Positions 31,301 through 43,100 of a stretch of DNA of 64,000 nt are shown here, one piece after another. The DNA comes from Acholoe squamosa (Eukaryota > Annelida > Polychaeta > Phyllodocida > Polynoidae): positions 4,705,207 through 4,769,206 of the forward strand of contig OX439036.1 of the NCBI GenBank assembly GCA_949317995.1, in the 5' to 3' direction. Every line of letters begins with the position of its first letter. Position 1 is the stretch's first letter. The notes under the pieces are model-generated. The model was given only the letters and a program-made list of their open reading frames with translations, was not told the DNA's origin and did no database searches. Both the position numbers and the translations under genes were made by a program.

Positions 31301-33047
31301 TTCACATTTTGATTTCTTCAGTTTGAGTTTACCAACTCTTAGGCTGTTGAACACATCTTCCAGGTCATGGAAGTGTTGTTCGATTGATGGTGATAATACC
31401 AATATGTCATCTAGGTATGGTAGGGCACATTTGTACTTGAGTTTGTTCAGAATTAATGTGACTAGATGGCAGAATCCCGCCGGTGCCGTCGCTAAACCCA
31501 TCGGCATCCTTTCATAGACATATTTTTTTGTCATTTGCTATGAATGCAGTTTTATGCTGGTCCTCCTGTCTTATAGGAATTTGAAAAAATCCCTGTTGGG
31601 CATCTAGCTTACTGAATACTCTTGGTCTGAGTGACCCTATCATGTCTAGAGTGTCATCGGCTCGGGGTGTAGATAAGGCTTGATTTATCGTGTTCTGGTT
31701 CAAATAACGAAAATCTGTGACGAGCCTATGGCCTCCTGATGATTTTTGTACTAAAAAGGATCTGGAAGCCCAGGGGCCCTCGGCACATTCTCTCAGAATG
31801 CCCTGTTGTACTAGCCTTTCACACTCTTCCCCTATTGCGGCCTGTTTTTCTGGTGTTTGTCTATATGGTAGGAAATGACATGGCACTGCTTCAGGTTTTA
31901 CATGTATTGAGTGGGTATACAGGTGTGTAGCACCAATGTCTCCATCTTTTCCTACAAATATATCATCATACTTGGTCAGCAGTGATCCTAATCTATCATG
32001 CTGATCTTTGGATGTGAGCACAGATTTTGGTGGAACATTCTCTTCCAATTCTGGCTCTAGGTCATGTGCCTCACTATGTATAGCAGCTATTTCAGAGAGT
32101 CTGATTGAGTTGGGTTCAGGGTCAGCGTATGTGGACTCACAGTCTGAGTCTGTGTCACTGAATTGAGTTACATCCTCAGGCCGTATGGCTGAGATGGATT
32201 GATCAGTGTGTGGGGTAGTGTCTGACACCTGTTGAGGTTTTTCTAAATCAGATTCCTTGACTTCCTGAAATAGAGCTATGATGGCACCCTTTTTGATTTT
32301 ATGTGGGCGCCTGCTGGTGTTGAGTAACACTAGGGGATGTTTGTTATTTTCCCTGGGGGTTACTGCTGCCCTTTGAACTAGATATGGGGCATTGTTATTT
32401 CTTTGGAGGTTATCTACTACTCCAGTTTTCCCTTGCAGTGATTGAGTAGATGTGACCTTACCCAATACTGCAAGTTCAGAGAATGGAGGGATGGTAAAAT
32501 CCCTCACTGCCCTAATGGGTTTGAGAATTTGTTCAGGATCAACATTAAATTCAATTTGAGATTTTGTAGTGCTTAAGAAATCTGTGCCGAGAACAACGGG
32601 CTGTGTGAGGTTGGGAATTACAGCAAATTGGTATTGGAATCTGACACCTTGGATTCTAAAGTTCAGCATAGCTGAATGTCTAACATGACACACCGATCCA
32701 TCTGCCAAATGGATGTTGATTTTAGATTTCCTCAGTTGGATATGGAATCTCTTTTGGAGATCCATGAGGAATGATTGTCTGACACAGGTGATAGTAGCAC
32801 CTGTATCAACCAAACATTGTACATCTGAAACATCATATAGATTTGCATTGATACAGCCATTTTGAAGAAGTACAATAGAAAGCTTGGTACTCTCACCTGT
32901 ATCCTTTGATGATGAATCTGGTGGGGTGATGTGTATCACTGATGGACGTCTCTGTCTGTTAGATGGTAGATTGGCACTAGCAATTGTCTCTGGTTGGATC
33001 CTTGTTAATCCTGATTGATTGTTTGTTTGTGGGGTGTCACAGTGCAC
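28324..33047 (-). CDS. pol region of the env-bearing element: protease, RT, RNase H, integrase
   Basis: In minus-strand order: protease CLVDTGATITCVRQSFL (near 32790-32840); RT fingers SSGGHRLVTDFRYLNQ and SKLDAQQGFFQIPI; RT catalytic LPYLDDILVLS (near 31390-31425); RNase H ATDASNVSLGAVLS and LYTDHAAL; integrase zinc finger (HDHPTGGH ... CHTCLTAKR), catalytic core LDAVGPLP, TDNGTCYTG and PQSNGLVERFN; and a GPY/F module (LFMGPYVVVDR) near 28600. Between RNase H and integrase stands an unusual Lys/Thr/Pro-rich spacer of more than 200 residues (about 29800-30600). The gene is spread over overlapping frames with about two or three apparent breaks, some of which may be normal recoding. Confidence 0.9.
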
Positions 33048-33070
33048 TGGCCCATCGGCACTGTGACATC

Positions 33071-35261
33071 CTAGTTTTCCTGGTTCTGTGGGGTGGTTGA
33101 GATGGTTGCCACCAGGAGCTTGGAGATTTGATCCATCACATGAGGTGGTATTTGGGGGTTACTGTTTTGGTTCCCCTGGTAACCTCTTGTGTCAGGTTTG
33201 TAATCCTCCTGGCGTGAGTTGGAACCCTGGTTATATTGACCAGAGTTGCTGTATTGACCGGAGTTGTTGGATCTCTGGTTGTTGTAGGCACCATTGTTGT
33301 TGTAGGATCCACTGTTGTAGTTCCTTTGTGGACTATGGCTTCTACTGTTGGATCCTTGATTATAGGATCCAGAGTTGTAGCTCCTATGTGGACTGTGGCT
33401 TCTACTGTTGGATCCTTGATTATAGGATCCAGAGTTGTTTGAACCCTGGCTGTTGTTGTAGGAACCATTGTTGTTGTAGGATCCAGAGTTGTAGTTCCTA
33501 TGTGGGCTATGGCTCCTACTGTTGGATCCCTGATTATTATAGGATCTGCCATTACTTGGGGTTCTGTCTCTCCTATCACTGCCCAGTGGGCACACAATGT
33601 TGCATCAACATTGACAACCAGTTGATGTTATGTTGATGGTGTTGATCAACCTGTTTTCAACACTTTTTCAATATTTGTATTTCAACGTTGTCAACCATCA
33701 CCATTTCAACATCCAGTCAACAGTTGACATATCAATGTTGAAATATTGTTGTCAACTCAACGTTGATTCAACATTGATTTGTCAATGTTGAATCAACAAT
33801 ATTTATTTCAATGTTGATACAATGTTGATTCAATGTTGATATGTCAACAAAACAACTGTCAACATTGTTTCAACATTGTTGAAACAATGTTGAGTCAACA
33901 TAGAAACACAAACATTGAATCAGCGCTGATGGTTAGATGTTGAATCACAGTTGATTTTGAGTATGTTGTCTCAACTTTCAATTTCAACTCTATTTCAACT
34001 CTAAATCAATGTTGATATGCAAACATTGCAAATGTTGTTTCAACGCTGAATCAACATTGATGTGCCCAGTGGGTGTATGAAGAGTCACCATTGTTGGAGT
34101 TGGAAGAGCTGTTGTCTTTCCTACTGTTGTGACCCCCCGGTTGTTGTTGTTGCCCCCTCTACCTCTACCTCTATTGGATTGGTAGTTGGGGTCATAGTTA
34201 TTTCCTCTATATCTACCGGTAGGGTCTCTTGATGCAACCTTAGCCTCCTGTTGCCTTACATGGGCACTAGACATTAGGTTAACATCTTCATCTGCACTAG
34301 TGCTGATTTCCTGGACCTTTTTCTTAGTAGGCTGTGGGTTTGACTCTGCCTCCCTTACCTTCCTAGATCTTTCTTGGGTCTCAACCTCTAAGGCTAGGTC
34401 TAGGGCTTGGTCAAAAGAGTCAATTTTCTTGTTCTCAAGAGCCATAGAGATCCAGGGCCTCATGCCTTGGGTAAATGCCTTGCTTAGGATTTCATCGCTT
34501 TGGCGTTGGGCATTACACACTTTCCTGAGATGGCATGCATAGTCTAGGACAGGTTCATCTACCTTTTGTGCACGGAGTGCAGTCCTTGAGATTATATTGT
34601 CTCGAGTAGCAAAATACTCTTTTAATTTATTTACTACATTGGTCCATGTCAACATATCAGGTGTGGCACTCTCCCTGAAGGATTCAAACCAAGCTAGTGC
34701 TTGTCCTTCGAGGTACTTGGGTAAATATGTTACCATGGTGTCACTGTCTGTTACTTTGTACTTATCCTTCAGATATTCTGGGAATTTGTGATCAATAAAT
34801 AATGCTGTTGACATGAGTGGTGATGGGTGTGAAAAGGTTTTGGGTTTTGTTACCTCATGTATCCTGATCTTTCTGTCGTCCTGCTGTTTTTTGTCTATGA
34901 GTTTGGTCATGTTGGACACCATGGAGATTATGATGTCATCTTTGGATCCAGAGGCAGATGGTGGGACAACAGGTGTGATGGCAGGTGTGGGAGGCTGTGG
35001 GGTCTGGGATGATACCATCTTCATGAGGTCTGCTATCTGTTGTTGTTGTCTCTCTAGGGACTTCCGCTGATCTTCCATGGCCTTCTGTTGGGCATCCATT
35101 GCTGCATTCCTCTCTGCCAGTTGTTGGTTGAGGATCCTCTCCCTTTCCTCCTGCTGGGACTTGTTGGTCTCTAGGGCAGTAACTGCATCTTGGATGGCCT
35201 TCTCATAGGCCCTTATCTTCTCAGCTGTCTGATTAGGTTGGGGGCCTTCATCGGTGTCCAT
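33071..35261 (-). CDS. gag of the env-bearing element, split by an inserted element
   Basis: The first in-frame ATG is at 35261 (MDTDEGPQPNQT); the frame is open upstream to 35645 without ATG, so a non-ATG or spliced start is possible. A coiled coil (about 50 residues, EKAIQDAVTALETNKSQQEE onward) is followed by a typical gypsy capsid block: YLPKYLEGQALAWFESFRES, NVVNKLKEYFATRDN, FTQGMRPWI. The C-terminal part (33071-33576) is a tandem low-complexity array of SYNN/QGSNSRSHSPHR units, apparently replacing a zinc knuckle as the RNA-binding tail, since no CCHC motif is visible. The DNA transposon at 33577-34075 lies between the two parts. Confidence 0.8.
33088..33560 (-). repeat. Coding tandem repeats in the gag C-terminus
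   Basis: Units containing GGATCCAGAGTTGTAG and CCATAGCCACAGTCCACA-like segments repeat with variable length (roughly 60-70 bases). They encode SNSRSHSPHR and YNSGSYNN motifs, rich in Ser, Asn, Gly and Arg. Confidence 0.75.
33577..34075. mobile_element. Non-autonomous CACTA/EnSpm-like element inserted in gag
   Basis: 499 bp, starting CACTGCCCAGTGGGCACA and ending TGTGCCCAGTGGGTG, with the 3-bp duplication TAT on both sides (33574-33576, 34076-34078). CACTG-type ends and a 3-bp duplication fit the CACTA/EnSpm group. The inside is almost entirely degenerate repeats of CAACATTGA/TCAATGTTG in both orientations and codes for nothing. It must be younger than the host retroelement. Confidence 0.85.
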
Positions 35262-35640
35262 GATGGAGGGTGTGGGGGAAGTGTCTCTGGAGGAGTGGCT
35301 GTCAAAGGCCGGAGCTGGGGTGGAGGATCTAGATGAGGGTGTGGATCCACCCCCTGAGGCAGATCCTTCTTCCCCTGAGGTAGATAGCGTGAGTTGAGCG
35401 TCCTGTAGAGATCCCTGGGAAATGTTGGATCCCTGAGAACTGGTTGTTCCCTGAGTAGACAGGGTGGGAGGTGTGGGGTCTACTGAGTGTGGGACTGTTG
35501 TATTGGAGGCTGATTTGCCTCCTGTGGGCCTCCTAGATCTAGGTGGGAGGGAGACCTCTTCAACAGGCCCCTGACTACGTAAGGTCTTTGTGTGTTGTTC
35601 TGCCAGCTTGACTGATAAGACCTTGATGTGTGGGGTGGAC

Positions 35641-36060
35641 CTCACTGACGTGTGGGAGACGTCACTGACGTGTGGGAGACCTCACTGACGTGTGGGAGAC
35701 CTCACTGACGTGTGGGAGACGTCACTGACGTGTGGGAGACGTCACTGACGTGTGGGAGACCTCACTGACGTGTGGGAGACCTCACTGACGTGTGGGAGAC
35801 CTCACTGACGTGTGGGAGACCTCACTGACGTTTGGGAGACCTCACTGACGTGTGGGAGATCTCACTGATATATGGGAGATCTTACTGTTGTGTGAGAGAT
35901 CTCATTGATGTGTGGGAGATCTCATTCATGTGTGGGAGATCTCATTGATGTGTGGGGGATCTCACTGATGTGTGGGAGATCTCACTGATGTGTGGGAGAT
36001 CTCACTGATGTGTGGGAGATCTCACTGATGTGTGGGAGACCTCACTGGTATGTGGGAGCT
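35641..36060 (-). repeat. 21 tandem 20-bp repeats in the retroelement leader
   Basis: Exactly 21 units of CTCACTGACGTGTGGGAGAC and close variants, with the right-hand units drifting to CTCACTGATGTGTGGGAGAT. They lie between the 5' LTR and gag. The left-hand units carry TGACGT, a CRE/ATF-like half site, one per 20 bp; the right-hand units have lost it. A transcriptional or packaging role is possible but inferred. Confidence 0.93.
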
Positions 36061-36189
36061 CTCACTGGTGACCTTGGTGGGCATGGTGTCAAGGTCAAGG
36101 TCACTGGGTGGGTGGAGTGGGTTTTACTGTGTGTATGATTGTTTTTAGTTGTGTTACCAGCTTTAATTTTTATGAGCCTGTGAGAAATG

Positions 36190-36218
36190 GGATCTTAGTA
36201 GGATGTTCTCCACCACTT
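36190..36218 (-). other. Probable primer-binding site of the env-bearing element
   Basis: Just inside the 5' LTR end (36219) the minus strand reads AAG and then TGGTGGAGAACATCC. The TGG start and place fit a primer site; I do not recognise the tRNA. Confidence 0.5.
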
Positions 36219-37566
36219 TGTCATACTAGTTATTGGCATGATCAAGTTTTCATATGAGAAATATCATATGACTAGTGGTGTATGGAGTAAATACATCAAG
36301 CTCATAGAAAATAGTGTTATTTCCAGTTGTCACTGGTTTATTCAGCTTTAGGCAACATGTAAGAAATATCAATCATACAGTTGTTAGTATGTAGGTAATT
36401 TGTACATACAGTAAACATACAGTAATTTATAAAGTACAATGTTCTGTTCCACTCCACCTGTGAGGTATTAATAATACAGTGTCCAGCATGTTTCTAGGTG
36501 GGTTCCCACACCTAGCTCCTGACCTGCTGCTTAGAGGAATAATGTAATAATGAATAACTTTACCCTCTGGTGGAAGTCTTGAGGAAGATAGCCCCTGGCC
36601 ACTAATGATAGAAACCAGTGCCTGTCTAGCATAGTTTCACCATAGTGCAGTGGTATAGCAGGTAGCAGGAGATGACTGGAGATGTTACCTCTAGAGCGGT
36701 TCTTGGTGATCTGACTGTCTAGGAGGTGCAGCCAGGCTATTTGTAGCAAATCTTGGAAAAGCACCTCCAGACTGACTGGAGCCAGTAGCATTTGCCTAAC
36801 TCTACAATTGTTTGAGGGGAGTCTTTCATGTGTCACAGGGGGACAAAGGACCCCCATGGACGCCGCTGTGTCCCCCTTTGTCTTGGTCGCTTCTGCATCT
36901 TCAGACCCTCATAACTCGGTCGTTTATGCGTTTATAACCGCCATTTTGCGCATGCGCGGAGTTGAATGTGCCAAGTTTATAATGCCAGCTGGATAGGCGC
37001 GTAACTCGCGCTGGTTTGTCTGTAGTGCATTCAGAGGTCGATTCAGTCTCTATGACGTAACTTCCTTAATAATGGGAGTTCCGCCTTGATCTTGGGCTCA
37101 TTCTAACCGTCTAATTATGGGCTTTCCATAAATGCTTTGATATTTGACCTAGGTCGCTCAGGAGCGACGCTAGAGCGACCGGAAAGTTATGGCGTCGTGC
37201 TTATGTAACCCATTGTTCAGTCATTAGGGTGCTTAGACACTCATGACGGCGTCAGCGGTGCTCAGGCACCCGTGACGGCCGGTTGCATTCACTTACAAGT
37301 TATAAATTTGTGCATTGGACCATGAGGTCGCACACTGAGACCCTTATTCTTATTATATTGTGCAGTGAACCATTAGGTCGGAGCCTTTGATGTCACAAAC
37401 TCTGTCTAACTGACTGTGGCTGGTGTGCAGTGGGGCATGAACGCTCTTATACAAAGTTTGAGCACTCTTATAGCTCTTAGAACCAACCTATGTATTAATT
37501 TCATAGATATTCTTTGATTAATACAATAATATGTTAGAATTTATGGAATAATAAAATGGTATATCA
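36219..37566 (-). repeat. 5' LTR of the env-bearing element
   Basis: Same 1348-bp length as 20358-21705, with about two dozen base differences and no length difference. Ends match TG...CA. Confidence 0.93.
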
Positions 37567-37813
37567 CTGTATCTAGTGTTCCTTCTGTGGAGGTAAGCCT
37601 AGATCTTATACCATCAAGAGTAGCATAATCTATAGAGTCTTCGAACCCATCGAGACTAGTTTTCATCTCAAGTTGCAGTTCCTCCACTGTTTTGACTCAT
37701 TTGTCAATCGAGTTGACAGCGGCAATAACATCCTTCAAGGTGGCTTCCGGCGATAACATTTCAATTTCTTTTCCTCTTCTCCTGGTTTGTGACCTTTCTC
37801 TAGTGTTGGACAT
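37567..37813 (-). pseudogene. LINE ORF1, N-terminal part
   Basis: ATG at 37813 starts MSNTRERSQTRRRGKEIEML, a basic N-terminus, then a coiled-coil-forming stretch (VEELQLEMKTSLDGFEDSID) and ends ...STEGTLDTV at the retroelement target site. One in-frame TGA lies at 37699-37697 (codon 39). After 81 codons the frame continues in the same phase at 20357, which identifies it as the missing start of the NADAR-bearing ORF1. Confidence 0.8.
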
Positions 37814-37960
37814 TATGTCCGTAGTTTCCTGGAACCTTTATGAAGCAATATGTCAAGTTTGACACCGTTCCTATATGTATATCCTAGTATATTTGCAAAA
37901 ATTCTGCAGCCCTATTTTCAACCGCTCAACCCTGTGCCGCCATCTTGTCTAGCCACCATC
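37814..37960 (-). promoter_or_regulatory. LINE 5' untranslated region / internal promoter candidate
   Basis: Upstream of the ORF1 ATG the minus strand contains CAAGATGGCGGCAC (about 37940-37953), a good YY1-type site. Such sites near the 5' end direct transcription starts in L1-type elements. The 5' boundary, about 37960, is set by the return of tandem-block sequence. Confidence 0.5.
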
Positions 37961-37974
37961 CTTAAAGGGTTCGG

Positions 37975-38800
37975 TACACTGGTTTATTGCTGCAGTCTGG
38001 TAATAACCGTAAGTCACCTCCAACAGCCAGATAGTAAAAGTCTCCCTTCACACACACACAGACCCAGACACAGTTTGCAGAGTGCCAATCAATACACATG
38101 CTGTGTAGTTTGAGAATACAAAGAACTCTTTAGATCCACTTTGTATTAATGGAAAAGGTTATTTTACTCGCTTTAATGTGTGAGAAGTAAAGGTGATAAG
38201 AGACTGGTACAGACAGTAGTTAAGGTAAATATACAAAAACCTCAAACAGGTGGAAGTTCCGGGCTGCAGATATGGTATTGAAATCCTTAATATTCTGCCA
38301 TATACATATGAACTGTCAGTGACATCTATGACAAGCCATATATTGTGATATATGGATGGACGGCTGGGTGATAACAAATCATAGTGTTTTGGGGATGTCC
38401 CTTGTGAAAGTCATTTTGTAATTTTAATTGAATAACTAATGGCAAATGAAAGGTACATTTAGTGTCCTCCTGACTTACAAACCATGCACACTTCAACTCT
38501 CACAGAGTATTATATTGTACCGCCCTAACAATTACTGATAACGAACAGACTATGAGCTGTCATTAGAAAATCCATACCAACTGCTGTAATGGCTGCAGGC
38601 AGGCAGAAAGGAGGGGTCTCTCGATATAGGACTGGTAGGGACATGTAATTGATTCTGGGAATATGAAAGTTAGAAGGTCAGTAATTACTAGTAATTACTG
38701 ACATGGGGAGCTGTATATAACTTGATGGTCTGATATAGCAACTTGATATAACTTATCACTGTACCAGCATAGTCTTATTTCAATAATCGGTAGAAGCCCT
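37975..38800. repeat. Start of the tandem block, copy 1 (matched by 53385, 56035 and in part 39300)
   Basis: Shared landmarks with 56035-56900: AATAACCGTAAGTCACC/AATAACTGTAAGTCAAC, CCCTTCACACACA, CAATCAATACACAT, TTTAATGTGTGAGAA, GGAGGGGTCTCTC and ATTCTGGGAATATGAAAGT, in the same order. A second, tandem copy of its latter half is 39300-40160. Divergence is high, so the duplication is old. No coding potential. Confidence 0.75.
38679..38700. promoter_or_regulatory. Perfect 22-bp palindrome CAGTAATTACTAGTAATTACTG
   Basis: Two inverted TAATTA homeodomain-type cores. Related copies are GTAATTACTAGTAATTAC at 39577-39594 and GTAATTACTTGTAATTAC at 56801-56818, each preceded by the conserved ATTCTGGGAATAT segment. 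This could be a binding site or simply a stable part of the repeat. Confidence 0.4.
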
Positions 38801-39299
38801 GAAGATGTAGGATAAAACATTATCTGTTCTGTAATATTTCCTTTCTTTTTTTTTGTCATCACATTTCTAATTTAGACTGGTTACTGCATTGGCACATATA
38901 AATCAAATGAGCATGAGTCTGAAAATGCTGGGAATTTGGGACTTTGCTTAGCAAGACTGGCATTGGAATCTATAACTGACTGGCAATTTGAACTTTACAG
39001 AGTCATTAAACTAACAGTCAATTTCTACTTTGTCTTTGATACTACTCAGCTTAGTGAATACGATGCACAATTAGTCCCTGGTCATGGACATTTGCCTACA
39101 TATTAAAATGAAGATATGAATTTGATTTACAAACATCCTTCTATATTTCTTGAATAAATGCTGCGAAACAGCCTCCAGAGGAATCTTGCATACAAAACAT
39201 CTTTTGCTGCAGAAGCTTACCACCCTTGTGACAGGTTGCTGCCCCCTGGTGCCCAAATGGCACACTATTATGAGCCTTATTCTGCCTTTGGCGGGTCAG

Positions 39300-40160
39300 G
39301 TTATTTGATGATTGAAACATGACTTAAGTCCCCTTTTGACATATAAACCATTCATAGTCTCCCTTTTACTATCCAAGTATTTGACAAATCTCCCACAGAG
39401 TATTATATCGAACCTGACAGGCCTAACTATTACTGAAGACCGACACACTATGTGCCGTCATTAGAAAATCCATATGACTGCAGTAAGTGCTGAAGGCAGG
39501 ACGGAAGGAGGGGTCTCTCCCGAGAGTACTAGTAGGGACATGTAATAGATTCTGGGAATATAAAGTTAGAAGGTATGTAATTACTAGTAATTACTGACAT
39601 ATGGGGCTGTTTATAACTGGTAGGTCTGAAATAGCAACCTAAGATGATCCTTTGGCCCTCTTCTATGTACCAGCATGCTCCTCTTTAACCAATAGGTAAA
39701 AGCCCTAAAGGTGTAGGATAAAATATTATCTGTGCTGCAATATTTCCTTTTTCCTTTTTGATCAGATGTAATGTGGACTGGTTACTGCATTGGCCTATAT
39801 ATAGGAAATGAGCATGAGTCTGGAAAAGGTTCTGAGCATATTGGAATGTTCAAATTAGTATTATTTTGGCACCGAAACCATACTTGGAAAATGTACTGAG
39901 TATTACGGTTATATGAGGCTTTCTATTAGAGCCTGTGGTTTACATTTTATAGTTTATAGTAAATTTCTACTTGTTTTTTGATACCTGTTTCCTTGTTTTT
40001 ATTGAATAAATGTGATGAAACTGCAGCCATGGGGATCTTGCATACAAAACATCTTGCACAGCTCATGCTTACCACCCTTGTGACAGAGGGTCCTGGCCCC
40101 TGGTGGCTGAATAGCACACCATTATAAGCTGTATTCTGCCTTGGGCGTTTTGGGTTATTA
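39300..40160. repeat. Tandem-block segment, second copy
   Basis: Repeats 38410-39290: ACAGAGTATTATAT, GGAGGGGTCTCTC, GTAATTACTAGTAATTACTG, GGTAAAAGCCCTAAAGGTGTAGGATAAAA, ACTGGTTACTGCATTGGC and the block ACCACCCTTGTGACAG ... CCCCTGGTG near 39220 and 40070. Confidence 0.7.
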
Positions 40161-43100
40161 AGTCATTATCTTGGCACTGTCAGCAGATCGACATTATAAT
40201 GATGGGTGAAGACACCCATTATCCTATTTAATAACCCTTGGTGTTGGGCACACTGGTATTTAGAACAAAAAAGCATAAAAATACTGCCAGACAGACTGTA
40301 ATAAAACAGAAGCTAGATATATTGTTCAATTTGAAAAGTGGTTATAGGTACACTAGAGGTCACAATATTCTTCTATGTTCTTAAAATGTAGATTTAAAGT
40401 ACAACAGTAAAGGCTAAAAAGAGTATAATTAGATACCTGTCTAAAATAAAGATATTCTTATCGCTTTTATATCTACAATAAGGATTCCCAAATCTCCTTC
40501 TTTCTCAAATGGTCTCATAGCTTAACGCTGCTACAAGACGTACTATGCATTTTTCTTATTTCTATCTTAGAAGACTTTTCAATTGACTTCATGGTAATTG
40601 ATCTAGTAAGGAGTGGATGATAATATATACAGTGAAAATCACAATGTTCACTGCATTGGTTGGAATGTAAACTGAATTAGGTAATTAGTTCAAACCGAAG
40701 TCTTTATATTTCATGTCTTGGAGCAGCGTCAATACATAAGCTAGAAAAACCAAATCAATTTTGAATGATGCATTAGTTGAAGGCCATGGTATGTTGCCTT
40801 GCTCTAACATATTCCTATCATACAGTATGATACCTTCCCATCATGCATCAATGTTATACCATACCATGATGCCTCAGTAGAGTACCTTCCCATCATTCCT
40901 TAGTAAAGCGTACATCTCTATCTGCATCCTGTACCTAGCTGTGGCAGGACTCCTTGATCAAACATAAAGCATGTGAGATAATAGAGGCTTTAACAACCAT
41001 GATTAATCAGCACCCCTGTTGGTGGAAGCCGTCCTTATCCTGTACTCAACCATCATGGTGCCTAAGCATGCGAATCAATTAGGGTGTTATGCCCCGCATT
41101 AGAAACTCCTGTGCAGAGGGGTGTTTGGTCTCATCAACCATGCACTGGGTCTAAATATGGGTGCATGTTAGGTGTAGAATAGGCAGGATGTGTATTTTAG
41201 GGAACCGTACCACTGTGGATGGGTCAATATGACAGCCCTATATTAGGAAATAATCAAAAATTAGCCCTAAAGAACTTTTATAATTGATCACATTTTATGA
41301 CAGTGTCCAAGCCTTAAAATGCTATTATGGCAGTAGTAAAAAGTGAACTTGGAGGTAAATATTAAATTGGTAAATTTCATGTTATTTCAGGAGATGGCAA
41401 TTTACTTCCCATGTTTTTTGCTAGGCTACCTCGGCAGATCATTTGATTTTGAAGGAGACACTTTATCTGAACATCATTTCTGAATTTCAGATGGAAAAAA
41501 AAAGATTTCCACTAATAATGTTTCTAAAGCTTGGCCTTATATTTGTAATTACAGGGGATTCTTGCTAAATTCACTGAAGCCATGCTGAGGAACTCAATGT
41601 CTCACACCTCAAATAACACTGACCTTCCTGTGAGGTTTCTTTCTCCCCCTTTACCCTTTCATCCCTGCATAACAGGTAAAGCATTTAATTGATGTGTTCC
41701 TTTTCTTCCTGACCAGAGTTAAGGCACTATTGGTGCATCATGTCAATTCTTCAGAAATGTATGCAGGAATCAAGCTCAGGTTATTCACCAGGAATGCATT
41801 AATGCATCACAGTAATAACTGATAGCAGTTTAATGCATAAAAAAGTACCACAAATGAAACTTTCTACACAAGGGCTGTATGAATACACGCGTCAAAATAA
41901 AGGCGAAATCCTCGTTCAATATTCATGTCTCATGCAAATGTTGTGGTGTTACACAAATCACTTCCAGAGTCATCATAATGCATGGATGTAGTTACATGAG
42001 CATGAAAATTTAAGCAGTAGTGGTCCACAAAGCATAATGGAAAATATGGCGATTCAGATTATTTTCAAGCTCATCCATAAACCATCTGAATGGAGCAAGC
42101 AGATGTGCCCAGAATGAGGCAATTGTTTTTTCCTTGATAAACTCATTCACAATTTCAATTTAAACCAGGTTGTAGCATGTTTTTTCATGACCTATATGAT
42201 TATGTGGCTGTACAGTCTGCCTTTGAAGGATGTTCTCATTCTGCATGAACATTTTATATACTATGCATGTGGCACAACCATTTAAATGCCGATCTTATGG
42301 GTCATGTATAGGCATGTAGAATCTGATCACAATGGAATAGCAGGCTACATACCATTCATTGTTTCAGTATGAAAGGGTTGACACTAGATTTTCACGAATT
42401 CTCTACCACCTATTATGTATTTCAATTCATTGTGTTATTCTCTCAGTATGGATATTACTCTGGCTGATCAAAAGTTTAAATTTAAAGACCTTTGTTTCTC
42501 TTGAATGAGTTTGATTACAGATAAAACTGTGTTCTACATTAGGTGTAAAAAGCACTATTCAATGATTGATTAATACTAACTTTTTAAATGAAGGAAATAG
42601 GGTAGAGGCACTCATTTCGGACGCTCCTAGCCACACAAGAGGTGACCATATTTGATACTCAAATCCTGTACCTTCAACTGTAGTGAATTCTGCTGTCCAT
42701 TGTACCAATTGATACATAATACTTAGCCACCAATATCTATGAAGAGTCAGACACTATGTTGTCTAGTTGAAACAGACACAATGTGCCACTGTATGCAGAT
42801 TATTCTAGAAGGACATGTAGCAGAATAGTATAGGGAATACTTGCTAATGCAATACTCGTCTCCAGAAAACTCTCAGATGTGTAATTTTGCATACCTTTAA
42901 CAGGGCTATCTGCAGGCCCAATTGCACATGACTTCCATGGGCAGATGGAGAAGTGATTGGATTTAGGTGTTAGATTAGGTGTCAGGAAATCCAAATACAG
43001 ATTAAATATCCATATCTGAGAGTAAAGGTGTATCACAAAAGATAGTCATCGTGATGAAGTCCATTGTAAAAGTATATGAATTATGATATAATTGTGTCCC

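Larger units (their letters stand above)
20358..37566 (-). mobile_element. 17.2-kb env-bearing Ty3/gypsy retroelement (endogenous-retrovirus-like), nearly complete
   Basis: Two 1348-bp LTRs in the same direction (20358-21705, 36219-37566) flank, in minus-strand order: leader with 21 repeats of 20 bp, gag, protease-RT-RNase H-integrase, a 1.5-kb gap, an F-like env, a 173-residue ORF, an antisense ORF and a repeat-rich 3' region ending in a polypurine tract. The CTGT target duplication and uninterrupted LINE ORF1 on both sides fix the boundaries. The LTRs differ at about two dozen positions counted by eye (near 2 %), which indicates a geologically young insertion. It looks almost whole, with about two or three apparent breaks in pol and one inserted element in gag. 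At 17.2 kb it is very large for the family. Confidence 0.93.

Noticed and set aside
36219-37566. Considered as a solo LTR separate from 20358-21705
   Set aside because: Flanks of each single LTR do not match, while the outer flanks of the pair share CTGT and the interrupted LINE frame; the two belong to one element.
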